24,998 bases of DNA from a virus. The notes beneath the pieces are model-generated. The model was not told where the DNA came from, ran no database searches, and saw only the letters and a list, made by a program, of their open reading frames with translations. The position numbers and the translations under genes were made by a program. How positions within the stretch are numbered: the first letter of the stretch is position 1; every line of letters starts with the position of its first letter. This document shows, piece by piece, positions 13,967-19,779 of this stretch. The stretch is taken from the IMG/VR virus record IMGVR_UViG_3300010392_000670, positions 1 through 24,998 of that record. One strand, written 5' to 3'.

Positions 13967-14096
13967 GATGTGTTCAAACAAGTACGAGACTTGAATTATC
14001 CAGCCTTTCGGTTTAAACTGGTTCATCTTGGCGAGGATTTCGCTATCGTTAAATAAAAATTTCGAGATTGCTCTCGTACAATTGTTTGAACGATGT
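13967..14096. repeat. 120-bp inverted-repeat element with 5-bp flanking direct repeats (MITE-like or structured RNA)
   Basis: Left arm GTTCAAACAA GTACGAGA (13972-13989) and right arm TCTCGTAC AA TTGTTTGAAC (14072-14091) are perfectly complementary over 18 bp, apart from a 2-nt bulge. The pentamer GATGT flanks the element directly on both sides (13967-13971 and 14092-14096), as a target-site duplication would. Inside, the minus-strand RNA can form CGAGA-GCAA-UCUCG followed by AAAUUUUUAUUU, which competes with the outer stem for the same bases. It can also form CCAG...CCGAAAGG CUGG and GCGA-AAUCC-UCGC. The core is richer in G+C than its surroundings. A frame is open through the element on the minus strand but has no start except an ATG at 14026 (20 codons), so it is not called a gene. 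Confidence 0.65.
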
Positions 14097-14112
14097 AAAT
14101 ATACAATATTTT

Positions 14113-14742
14113 TTAAATAGTCATAGAAATGGTATCTATAGTTTTTATAAACTTGCTTTTGGTGTGTGCATTAATGGCATCTGCAACGCTTTTATAGCCT
14201 AAGTAATTGGCATAAGCCTTTTGCCTTGCGTGTGGTGTGGTGGCTTGCATTACTGCGTCTTTAAGTTTAAGCAGTCTATCTTGCATAAAACGTTTTTTTA
14301 TACGTGAGATAGACATACAGCTGGTGTTGTACGACTTGGCAATATTGGTCATAGGTTCGTTGCTGGCAATACGCTGTACAACATCTGGTATTTCTTCTTT
14401 TTTAATTTTAGAGCTGCTACAGCGTTTGGTGCGAGCTGTACGTGCGCCACCATTACGTGACCAATAAAGGTTGGTGTAATGGTTATTGGTTGGGTTTTTG
14501 TCTTTGTGCTTTACTACTTGCCACATTTCTTCTCGTAAACCGTTCCAGGCTTCGCAAACCAATTTCTCAACAGTGTGTGTACGATTGGCAAAATTAACTC
14601 GTAAAATTGGGTAATTGTAACGCTGTTTGTACTCGTAGGTATGTATGGTAAGCAAATTACCATTGTACCACATTTGTGTACCATCTTCATTAATAACGAG
14701 TGGTAAAACAGGATGCTGTATTGTTTTAAGTGGTTTAGCCAT
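14113..14742 (-). CDS. HNH endonuclease-like protein with C-terminal HTH
   Basis: The ATG at 14742 (MAKPLKTIQHPVLPLVINED, 209 residues) is used; the frame opens earlier only from a TTG at 14760. The middle has an HNH_3-type core: 'HTVEKLVCEAWNG' then VVKHKDKNPTNNHYTNLYW, matching the pattern v-x-H-x-D-x-x-x-x-N-N-x-x-x-N-L-x-W. A candidate metal-binding His and the paired Asn are present, while the expected first His before LV is Glu. The C-terminal part (about 30 residues, IPDVVQRIASNEPMTNIAKSY... ISRIKKR) is a resolvase-type helix-turn-helix. This plan is that of free-standing homing-type endonucleases in phages. It lies directly upstream of the 120-bp element and overlaps the MazG-like gene by 8 nt. 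Confidence 0.72.
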   Translation of the reverse strand: MAKPLKTIQHPVLPLVINEDGTQMWYNGNLLTIHTYEYKQRYNYPILRVNFANRTHTVEKLVCEAWNGLREEMWQVVKHKDKNPTNNHYTNLYWSRNGGARTARTKRCSSSKIKKEEIPDVVQRIASNEPMTNIAKSYNTSCMSISRIKKRFMQDRLLKLKDAVMQATTPHARQKAYANYLGYKSVADAINAHTKSKFIKTIDTISMTI

Positions 14743-15034
14743 GAGTTTGTTTAATGTCAATTTTTCTACTTAGTTTTTGAAGCTTAATGGCTTTGATGCT
14801 GTCTATACGTTTACGAAAGTTTGGAAACATGACATTGATTTGCTCTTGCATAATCTCTACATCTGCCATTTCTTCAATAAGATCTGTTACACGTTGTCTG
14901 GTTGGCTGTCTTACAAATTTGCGTACAGCCAAAGCAAGTTCTGTGGCTTCCTCTTGTGCCATTTCTAACTGAGCTGTTTTGCCATAGGTAGCAATTGCTT
15001 CAGTGTAAATTTTTTTGCGTTCTTCGTAGTTCAT
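14735..15034 (-). CDS. MazG-like nucleotide pyrophosphohydrolase
   Basis: A 99-residue all-helical protein. The metal-binding signature of the MazG / all-alpha NTP-PPase family is visible: EEATE at residues 28-32 and EEMAD at 54-58, i.e. EExxE followed 21 residues later by EExxD. Enzymes of this type hydrolyse (d)NTPs or (p)ppGpp to monophosphate plus pyrophosphate. Phage-borne copies may clean nucleotide pools or blunt stress and suicide signals; which applies here cannot be told. The length is that of a single-domain dimer or tetramer former. It sits between a 70-aa gene and the HNH gene in the accessory part of the early operon. Confidence 0.75.
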   Translation of the reverse strand: MNYEERKKIYTEAIATYGKTAQLEMAQEEATELALAVRKFVRQPTRQRVTDLIEEMADVEIMQEQINVMFPNFRKRIDSIKAIKLQKLSRKIDIKQTHG

Positions 15035-15036
15035 TT

Positions 15037-15249
15037 TTAATATCCTAATTGTTTACTAATTTCTGGTGTGAATCCTCCAAAATGGTAAAAGAGGCGATTT
15101 TTAAAGGCATTTGCAGTTGGCAAATCACTTCTAAAATAAATTTCAGTTCCTGGAGGCGCAAACCTCCAAATTCTGCACATCGCATAATGCTCCATTTTAT
15201 TAATTCTTTCCAAGGCTAGATCAATTTCTTCTTGAGTATATACTTTCAT
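15037..15249 (-). CDS. Hypothetical small protein
   Basis: A protein of 70 residues from the ATG at 15249 (MKVYTQEEIDLALERINKM), or 77 from the ATG at 15270. The N-terminus is a clean amphipathic helix. The second half is aromatic and basic (YAMCRIWRFAPPGTEIYFRS; FKNRLFYHFGGFTPEI). No family is recognised. It is followed after 2 nt by the MazG-like gene, indicating co-transcription. A perfect palindrome lies 37 to 58 nt upstream depending on which start is used. Confidence 0.5.
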   Translation of the reverse strand: MKVYTQEEIDLALERINKMEHYAMCRIWRFAPPGTEIYFRSDLPTANAFKNRLFYHFGGFTPEISKQLGY

Positions 15250-15306
15250 AATATTCCATTTTTGTGGCATAAAGCCGATTATTCCGTTTTTACATCATGT
15301 ATTTAT

Positions 15307-15326
15307 GTGATAATTGCGATTATCAC
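15307..15326. promoter_or_regulatory. Perfect 8-bp palindrome, operator-like
   Basis: GTGATAAT-TGCG-ATTATCAC lies in the gap between the 52-aa gene (stop at 15336) and the next start (15249/15270). No T-run follows in either direction, so an operator or an RNA hairpin is more likely than a terminator. It does not resemble the phage operators at 23670-23706, so a different protein would bind it. Confidence 0.5.
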
Positions 15327-15335
15327 GTTATTAAG

Positions 15336-15494
15336 CTATTTGCTAAATAAATCAGGGTTTTGATGTTTCTTTATTTCAAAATCTACCTCACGCTCTAAGC
15401 CTTTACTTTTTGATAGTGAGGCTGCGCTTTTGCTTTTAAAGTACTCCTTTTGTGCTGTGCGCATTTGGAGTACGAGTTTCATAAAATTGTCCAT
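15336..15494 (-). CDS. Hypothetical 52-aa protein
   Basis: A short frame starting MDNFMKLVLQMRTAQKEYFK and ending NPDLFSK, reading through without oddities. It is almost entirely helical with many Lys (KSKSAASLSKSKGLEREVDF). It starts one base after the upstream 67-aa gene ends (stop codon begins at 15496), so the two are probably coupled. The pattern of short helical protein with 'R..QK.YFK.K....L..SK.LE..VD' looks like small conserved phage proteins I have seen beside replication modules, but I cannot name a function. Confidence 0.55.
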   Translation of the reverse strand: MDNFMKLVLQMRTAQKEYFKSKSAASLSKSKGLEREVDFEIKKHQNPDLFSK

Positions 15495-15495
15495 A

Positions 15496-15699
15496 TCACT
15501 TATTTTCTTTAGTTAAAATCACTTTAGTTTTAATTTTATCTGGATTGATATCATTCTGAAGCCTATGAATTAAATCTAATTGTGTATGCTCTAAAATTCC
15601 TAATAACTCCATGTAATTAAAACCATCATTAGTGCGACTTATAGTGCATCCACTATCTCCATTATCTGTTACTTCTATGGTATATATTTTTTTACTCAT
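15496..15699 (-). CDS. Hypothetical 67-aa protein
   Basis: A small protein, MSKKIYTIEVTDNGDSGCTI, with a beta-hairpin-like N-terminus and one helix (NYMELLGILEHTQLDLIHRL). Its ATG lies only 12 nt after the T-run of the hairpin at 15712-15786, so there is hardly room for a separate promoter between terminator and start. No family is recognised. Confidence 0.55.
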   Translation of the reverse strand: MSKKIYTIEVTDNGDSGCTISRTNDGFNYMELLGILEHTQLDLIHRLQNDINPDKIKTKVILTKENK

Positions 15700-15711
15700 T
15701 TTTCTTGTTTT

Positions 15712-15786
15712 AAAAAAGCAGCTTATGTGAAATGAAGATTACGCTATTAATCATCGCTTCGGTTCGAGCTGAACATAAGCTGCTTT
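15712..15786 (-). terminator. Long-loop terminator or attenuator inside the early operon
   Basis: A perfect 14-bp stem pairs 15715-15728 with 15773-15786 (AGCAGCTTATGT / ACATAAGCTGCT plus flanking A-T pairs). The loop is 44 nt and may itself fold (GATTA/TAATC). In the leftward direction the stem runs into six T residues (15717-15712). It stands between the genes at 15791 and 15699. Because no promoter space follows it, it more likely adjusts read-through into the accessory genes than ends the operon. Confidence 0.65.
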
Positions 15787-15790
15787 GGGT

Positions 15791-16234
15791 TTATTTTACT
15801 GCTTTAGAGAACTCGTATGGTTTATCGTTTTTTGGCAACTCTATATTAATAGAGGTTTTAATGACCTCTAAAGGATAGAACTCTAAACCTTCAACCTTTA
15901 TAGCATCTAAAAGCTTAAACTTTAAAATCCCTTTTTCATGTAAAAATGAAGTTGTGATTTTGTGCGCAATATCTGTTAAGAAAAAACTGCCTGAGCTGTC
16001 TTTTTTTAAGTTTTTGTTTTTTGGAGTTAAGCTTATGTAGCCTTCGTCTGTTAAATGAATAAACCATTTTTGAGGATCTGCTTCATCTTGGAAAAACTGA
16101 AGCTTTACTGAGCCTTCAATTTTTAAAAGCTCCATTGCAGCTCTGTTGACGTAAAAATTTCCTAAAGGATTTATTGATACTTTAGGGAAACTTGTTCTGG
16201 TGTTGTTTGATCGTTCTACTAATTTTAATTTCAT
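15791..16234 (-). CDS. Hypothetical phage protein, early operon
   Basis: A 147-residue soluble protein, MKLKLVERSNNTRTSFPKVS. The first half is beta-rich with the segment INPLGNFYVNRAAMELLKIE, and 'KLQFFQDEADPQKWFIHLTDEGY' recalls small SpoVT/AbrB-like or beta-barrel folds; this is a loose impression. The second half (FFLTDIAHKITTSFL; FKLLDAIKVEGLEFYPLEVI) is mixed alpha/beta. It follows the replication-type gene after 16 nt and ends directly before the long-loop terminator. No family is recognised. Confidence 0.55.
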   Translation of the reverse strand: MKLKLVERSNNTRTSFPKVSINPLGNFYVNRAAMELLKIEGSVKLQFFQDEADPQKWFIHLTDEGYISLTPKNKNLKKDSSGSFFLTDIAHKITTSFLHEKGILKFKLLDAIKVEGLEFYPLEVIKTSINIELPKNDKPYEFSKAVK

Positions 16235-16250
16235 TGCTTTAATTTTAAGG

Positions 16251-16691
16251 TTATACTTTCCATTCGTTTTTGTAGGCTTCTTGGTTTAAGTAGGTGGTTG
16301 GGTACATCATTTGTTGGTTTGGGTAATACTTGAGGTAATTTTTATATTTTGGTAGGTTTATAAACACATTAAGCTGGTCTGCTTTACTCATTCTGTTCCA
16401 GGTGTTTTCAGCCATTTTACGTTTACCTACTTTATTGTTATAGGTGTTCCAGAAATTATCAAAACTTAAATCTGGTTGGCCAACTTCAATTTTAAAATTC
16501 TTAATGGCTGTCCAGGCTTTTATTTGTTTTTCTTGGTAGGGAAAATTGCCTTTTATAAACAACCAATTAATTTGCTTTGCATCCAGATCACCTTGCATGA
16601 GTTTAAACTCATACAACAAACCATCTAAGCGATATTTAAACTGCCAAATAATGTTGGTATTAGTGCCTGTTATAATGTATGTGGTTAGCAT
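16251..16691 (-). CDS. Replication-initiation-type protein with 'FWxxYxxK' C-terminal module
   Basis: A 146-residue protein. The C-terminal half has a pattern found at the end of phage replication and primosome-loading proteins: 'LSFDNFWNTYNNKVGKRKMAENTWNRMSKADQLNVFINLPKYKNYL', then a segment ending 'MMYPTTYLNQEAYKNEW'. The recurring theme is F-x-x-F-W-x-x-Y-x-x-K-x-G-K, a W, then a P-x-T-x-L-N ending. The N-terminal half (residues 1-65) is not recognised. A role in recruiting host replication proteins after strand transfer is a reasonable inference for a Mu-like early gene. Its start overlaps the upstream gene's end by 7 nt. Confidence 0.55.
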   Translation of the reverse strand: MLTTYIITGTNTNIIWQFKYRLDGLLYEFKLMQGDLDAKQINWLFIKGNFPYQEKQIKAWTAIKNFKIEVGQPDLSFDNFWNTYNNKVGKRKMAENTWNRMSKADQLNVFINLPKYKNYLKYYPNQQMMYPTTYLNQEAYKNEWKV

Positions 16692-17020
16692 GTTTTTTGG
16701 TCTAATTGGTTAATGGTGGTTTGTATATGATGCTCTTGGTATTTATTGTCACTAAGTGATAACATATCTGTTAAGAGTGCTTGCAAAGCCCAAGCTTGGT
16801 AAAACTTGAGTGTGAGCTTGATGCTTTTTTTGTGGTTAAAGAGATCTCTACTTTTTATTTTGCTTTTGTAGAGCTTCTCAAATTTTTCAGCCAACTCAAA
16901 ACCTATAGAGCTGTACACTTTTTGCAACTTGCTTTGGTTGGCATCTAGGTTATACACATTTTGCAATAGCTTGTGTACTGCTATTAAGGCATCTGGCTTT
17001 ATGTGTAGTTGTACTTTCAT
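16685..17020 (-). CDS. Hypothetical helical protein, early operon
   Basis: A 111-residue, Lys/Leu-rich, apparently all-helical protein (MKVQLHIKPDALIAVHKLLQNVY; FELAEKFEKLYKSKIKSRDLFN; FYQAWALQALLTDML). No membrane segment or motif is visible. It overlaps the next gene by 7 nt and follows the upstream gene after 1 nt, so it is firmly inside the operon. Function unknown. Confidence 0.55.
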   Translation of the reverse strand: MKVQLHIKPDALIAVHKLLQNVYNLDANQSKLQKVYSSIGFELAEKFEKLYKSKIKSRDLFNHKKSIKLTLKFYQAWALQALLTDMLSLSDNKYQEHHIQTTINQLDQKTC

Positions 17021-17021
17021 A

Positions 17022-17279
17022 TTAGCAATCGGTTCTGACGTTTAATACTTTGCCACAAGCATCACAAATGGTGTGTACAGTTTCACAGGTAACATTACTG
17101 CTTACTGTAACATCTGTTTTTTCGTAATGCGGACAGTCTAAGACTGCGTAATTATCATAAGGATATAAATCTGGGTCGTTATCGTCAAAACAACGATTGG
17201 CCACAAAGGCAAATGCCATGAGTACAATGACAAAGAGTCCGCAGATTATTAAAATACAGGTTAAGGCTTCTTCTAACAT
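17022..17279 (-). CDS. Small membrane protein with C-terminal zinc-ribbon-like cysteines
   Basis: The start is placed at the ATG at 17279 (MLEEALTCILIICGLFVIVL, 85 residues), 5 nt after the upstream stop. Longer readings would overlap the barrel gene. Residues about 7-27 form a transmembrane helix (LTCILIICGLFVIVLMAFAFVA). The soluble part ends with cysteine pairs: DCPHYEK, then CETVHTICDACGKVLNVRTDC. C-x-x-C plus further Cys and His suggests a metal-binding ribbon. Topology would put the ribbon in the periplasm or cytoplasm; charges do not decide. Position after the outer-membrane barrel gene hints at an envelope-related pair. No family is recognised. Confidence 0.55.
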   Translation of the reverse strand: MLEEALTCILIICGLFVIVLMAFAFVANRCFDDNDPDLYPYDNYAVLDCPHYEKTDVTVSSNVTCETVHTICDACGKVLNVRTDC

Positions 17280-17284
17280 AATGT

Positions 17285-17803
17285 TTAGTTTAAGGTTAAT
17301 TCTATACCAACAAAACCTGAGAAACGCCAAACAGGAGTTTGCAAATCGGTTCTGCGAGTGTATTGTGATAAGATTGAGATTTTAAAACGGTTGCTGAGCT
17401 TGTAAGCCAGCTCTGCTGAAGCAGATAAAGAGTGTGATGTACCAAAACGATCTATATAACCAAAACCACCAGAAGCATTGGCTTCTAGGTTTGATATAAC
17501 GAGCTTATTAAAGGTGTAACCAATATTGGCTGAGTAACGTACATATTTGCCTCCAGCAAGGTTGGCATATTCATACTCTGGAAATATAACCATGTAACCA
17601 AAGGCTTGCTGGTTGCCTTGCATTTTAAACCTTGCTAATAGGTTGATGGTTCCAGCGTCATTGCCACGATTATCTCCAGCAACTAAAAAGCGTGCATCTT
17701 GAAATACTGCTAGTGAAACTTTATCTTGAGCAAAAAGTACAACACAAGAGTTGGCAACTGTAAGCAGCAATGCAATGATTAATTTTTGTTTTAGTGTTAT
17801 CAT
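17285..17803 (-). CDS. Predicted outer-membrane beta-barrel protein
   Basis: A 172-residue protein with a Sec signal peptide (MITLKQKLIIALLLTVANSC...FAQ, cleavage near residue 26). The mature part alternates polar and hydrophobic residues in strand-length stretches: TINLLARFKMQGNQQAFGYMV, YVRYSANIGYTFNKL, ANASGGFGYIDR, SLSASAELAYKLSNRFKISI. It ends in a strand RFSGFVGIELTLN. About eight strands suit a small barrel. A phage structural role is unlikely because it sits in the early operon between GemA and a small membrane protein. An envelope protein made early after infection or in the lysogen could block adsorption by other phages or change surface traits; this is inference. Confidence 0.68.
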   Translation of the reverse strand: MITLKQKLIIALLLTVANSCVVLFAQDKVSLAVFQDARFLVAGDNRGNDAGTINLLARFKMQGNQQAFGYMVIFPEYEYANLAGGKYVRYSANIGYTFNKLVISNLEANASGGFGYIDRFGTSHSLSASAELAYKLSNRFKISILSQYTRRTDLQTPVWRFSGFVGIELTLN

Positions 17804-17816
17804 TTTAAAAACGTTT

Positions 17817-18197
17817 TTAAAGGCCTTTTAAAAAGGCATCATATATTTTTTGGTAAATGCTTACCACTTTAGGTAGCTCTGCTTCTGTGAGTGCATTAAA
17901 TGGTTTGTGATAAGGTGTATGCTTAACACACCAATTGTTAAGCCTTTGCATATCTACTTTTCCGTTTGGTAATTCCCAACGCATTTCGTGAGCCATGCTC
18001 AATATTTTGCGTTGCATTTTACTTTTGGATGATGGCTCTACAAGAGTGCCAATGAGTTCTTGAGTTTCATGGTAAAATAGATTTTCTAATTGTGTGGTAC
18101 GACCTTGGCTAAATTGTAATGCATACTCGCTTTCCATAAAGCTGATGCCTTCACGTTGCATGAGTCGTCTTACATATTTTAATTGAGCTGGTGTCAT
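17817..18197 (-). CDS. gemA: GemA-like regulator (Mu gp16, DUF1018)
   Basis: The start is placed at the ATG at 18197 (MTPAQLKYVRRLMQREGIS, 126 residues); an ATG at 18242 would overlap the upstream gene. The protein shows the GemA plan: N-terminal 'QLKYVRRLMQREGI', a central 'SSKSKMQRKILSMAHEMRWEL', then 'DMQRLNNWCVKHTPYHKPFNALTEAELPKVVSIYQKIY', the family's 'LT..EL..V...L' ending. In Mu, GemA is an early protein reported to change host gene expression and DNA supercoiling. It is found in nearly all Mu-like phages near DUF3164 and B, as here. Confidence 0.75.
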   Translation of the reverse strand: MTPAQLKYVRRLMQREGISFMESEYALQFSQGRTTQLENLFYHETQELIGTLVEPSSKSKMQRKILSMAHEMRWELPNGKVDMQRLNNWCVKHTPYHKPFNALTEAELPKVVSIYQKIYDAFLKGL

Positions 18198-18201
18198 TTT
18201 G

Positions 18202-18417
18202 TTAAGAATTACGATTAAATTTTTTTGATAAATAACTAGCATAACCTCTCTTATTTCTCAAAACCATTGTGTATGATATTCTCTTTTTTGGCTTATCTTT
18301 TATAAGCTGTCCATTGTTCCAAATTAGTTTACCTTGTAATTTTCTTTTTAAAGCTGATTGGTGTTTTGCTCTTCTCTTTCTGTAATTTTCTATTGTTTCG
18401 TTATGTTGTCTTATCAT
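18202..18417 (-). CDS. Hypothetical small, very basic protein
   Basis: A 71-residue protein, MIRQHNETIENYRKRRAKHQ, with about a third Lys/Arg residues (ALKRKLQGKLIW; KDKPKKRISYTMVLRNKRGY). It ends 4 nt before the chosen GemA start, which supports both starts. Such basic proteins may bind nucleic acid. No family is recognised. Confidence 0.5.
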   Translation of the reverse strand: MIRQHNETIENYRKRRAKHQSALKRKLQGKLIWNNGQLIKDKPKKRISYTMVLRNKRGYASYLSKKFNRNS

Positions 18418-18436
18418 CTTATTTATATTTTAATTT

Positions 18437-19102
18437 TTACGATTCTTGTTTTGCAAAATGCAAAGGGTTGAGTTCTTTGGCTCTATCTTCATACACCACA
18501 AATGGTGTGATACCACCAAAGCGGTTTTTTTCTGGATAGGCAATGAAGTCTTTAACGAATATTCCCATACCACCATCAAACATGATGTCTCTTGAAATGG
18601 CTTTTTTGAGTGTGCCATTTTTGGTGCTATGTGCTATAAAAATGAATCCTTTTTTGTCAAAGAATTTGTTTTTTAAATAGTCGTAATCACTCCATTTAAA
18701 GCCTGTATAGTCAAGGCTATCAATAATAACATAGTCTGCACTGCCTCGTTTGCTTAAATACATATCTAAATCTTGAAGCAGTGATACCTCTTCTGGTAAG
18801 TTGGCCAATGGATCACTTATTAAAAACTTGGTAGAGTTATCGTGCATTTGATTACGCATGGTAGCAGCTTGCAAATCATAGCCATGACGCTGCTCATACG
18901 ATAACCAGAGTACTTTGCCAAAATGTGATAATTGTTTTGCTAACATGATTGTAAATTCTGTTTTACCATTACCACTGTAGCCATACACTACAGTAGTAAA
19001 GTATTTAGGCACGTTACCTAATATGTTTTTAAACTTGCTCTTTTTAAGGTTTAAGAGCTTGAACTTTTTTTGGTGGAACTGCTTTACTCCTAATACCTTC
19101 AT
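18437..19102 (-). CDS. RecA/RadA-like P-loop ATPase
   Basis: A 221-residue single-domain ATPase. The Walker A motif is GYSGNGKT (residues 41-48), preceded by a strand TTVVY. A second strand VLWLSYE follows. Walker B is YVIID (124-128) in the segment SADYVIIDSLDYTGF. Another strand GFIFIAHSTKNG holds a candidate sensor. The layout matches RecA-fold ATPases of the AAA_24/AAA_25 and DnaB/RadA groups. It differs from the MuB gene at 20497-21369, so the phage encodes two P-loop ATPases. In a Mu-like early operon it may remodel replication or recombination complexes. It follows DUF3164 after 6 nt. Confidence 0.72.
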   Translation of the reverse strand: MKVLGVKQFHQKKFKLLNLKKSKFKNILGNVPKYFTTVVYGYSGNGKTEFTIMLAKQLSHFGKVLWLSYEQRHGYDLQAATMRNQMHDNSTKFLISDPLANLPEEVSLLQDLDMYLSKRGSADYVIIDSLDYTGFKWSDYDYLKNKFFDKKGFIFIAHSTKNGTLKKAISRDIMFDGGMGIFVKDFIAYPEKNRFGGITPFVVYEDRAKELNPLHFAKQES

Positions 19103-19108
19103 TTATCT

Positions 19109-19765
19109 CTATAGGCTTGAAAAGTTTAACAGTATGTTTTGCCATTTTCCGTTTTCATCTTTGTGTTTAAACTCATAACCAAAGCCTTTTAAATGATTGC
19201 TAAAACTCTCTTTGATGAGGCGCAAACCTTCTTTCCATCTTGCATCATCATACTTATCTTCATGCTTTAGTAAATCCATTACTCTGCTGTACTCTAAGTC
19301 TCCATTTTGGTTGCGCTCTAAAAAGCCTAGCAAGATCTCGTACAGCTTTTGGTCACGCTTTTTAATGGTATCACCTAAAAAGTCTTTAATAAGCTCTATG
19401 GCTTTAACTGAGCGTTCATCCCAAGCTGGCTCAGTGTCTCTACGTCTGGTTACTCTAAACTCATCCTCTGAGTTGGTTACTGAAAAACCACCTTTGGAGT
19501 TGGAGCGTATTTTGCCATACTCTGAGAGTTTAATGGCTTGCTTATCCATTTCTATATGGCAATACTGCTTAAACTCTGCAATTTCTTTAGCAAGGTTTTG
19601 AGCTGTAATAAGCATGTTGGCTACTACCTTATCTCTGTTGGCTTCATAGGCTTTTTTTTCAGCTTCCAATTGTTTAGCTTCAGCTGCTTTACGCTTTTTA
19701 AGCAGTTGCTCTAATTCTTTAGTTGATAGTGTTGAAGGGTCGAGGGTTTGTGTTTCTGTACTCAT
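19109..19765 (-). CDS. DUF3164 family protein (Mu-like early protein)
   Basis: A 218-residue protein. A charged coiled-coil opens it (about residues 15-60, LEQLLKKRKAAEAKQLEAEK). The DUF3164 body follows: KIRSNSKGGFSVTNSEDEFRV, 'WDERSVKAIELIKDFLGDTIKK', 'LYEILLGFLERNQNGDLEYSRVMDLLKHEDKYDDARWKEGLRLIKE'. It ends with 'LKGFGYEFKHKDENGKWQNILLNFSS', matching the family's closing strand. This family sits in the early region of many transposable phages beside MuB and GemA; its biochemical role is not established. The length is normal. Confidence 0.8.
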   Translation of the reverse strand: MSTETQTLDPSTLSTKELEQLLKKRKAAEAKQLEAEKKAYEANRDKVVANMLITAQNLAKEIAEFKQYCHIEMDKQAIKLSEYGKIRSNSKGGFSVTNSEDEFRVTRRRDTEPAWDERSVKAIELIKDFLGDTIKKRDQKLYEILLGFLERNQNGDLEYSRVMDLLKHEDKYDDARWKEGLRLIKESFSNHLKGFGYEFKHKDENGKWQNILLNFSSL

Positions 19766-19779
19766 TTTACTTTTGGTTT

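Noticed and set aside
13972-14091. Integron attC site
   Set aside because: The ends begin GTT and finish AAC, but the right arm does not fit the RYYYAAC core and there is no integrase; exact flanking repeats favour a MITE-like insertion.
13964-14112. Open frame on the minus strand through the 120-bp element
   Set aside because: It has no ATG, GTG or TTG start before 14026, which leaves 20 codons. The sequence is explained better by the paired structure.
15715-15786. tRNA-like sequence (GGTTCGAGC in the loop region)
   Set aside because: No T-stem, anticodon arm or acceptor stem can be drawn around it; the 14-bp stem with T-run is a terminator shape.
18430-18618. Open frame overlapping the end of the RecA-like ATPase gene
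   Set aside because: It is a shifted reading of the ATPase gene, with lower-quality protein and no room in the operon.
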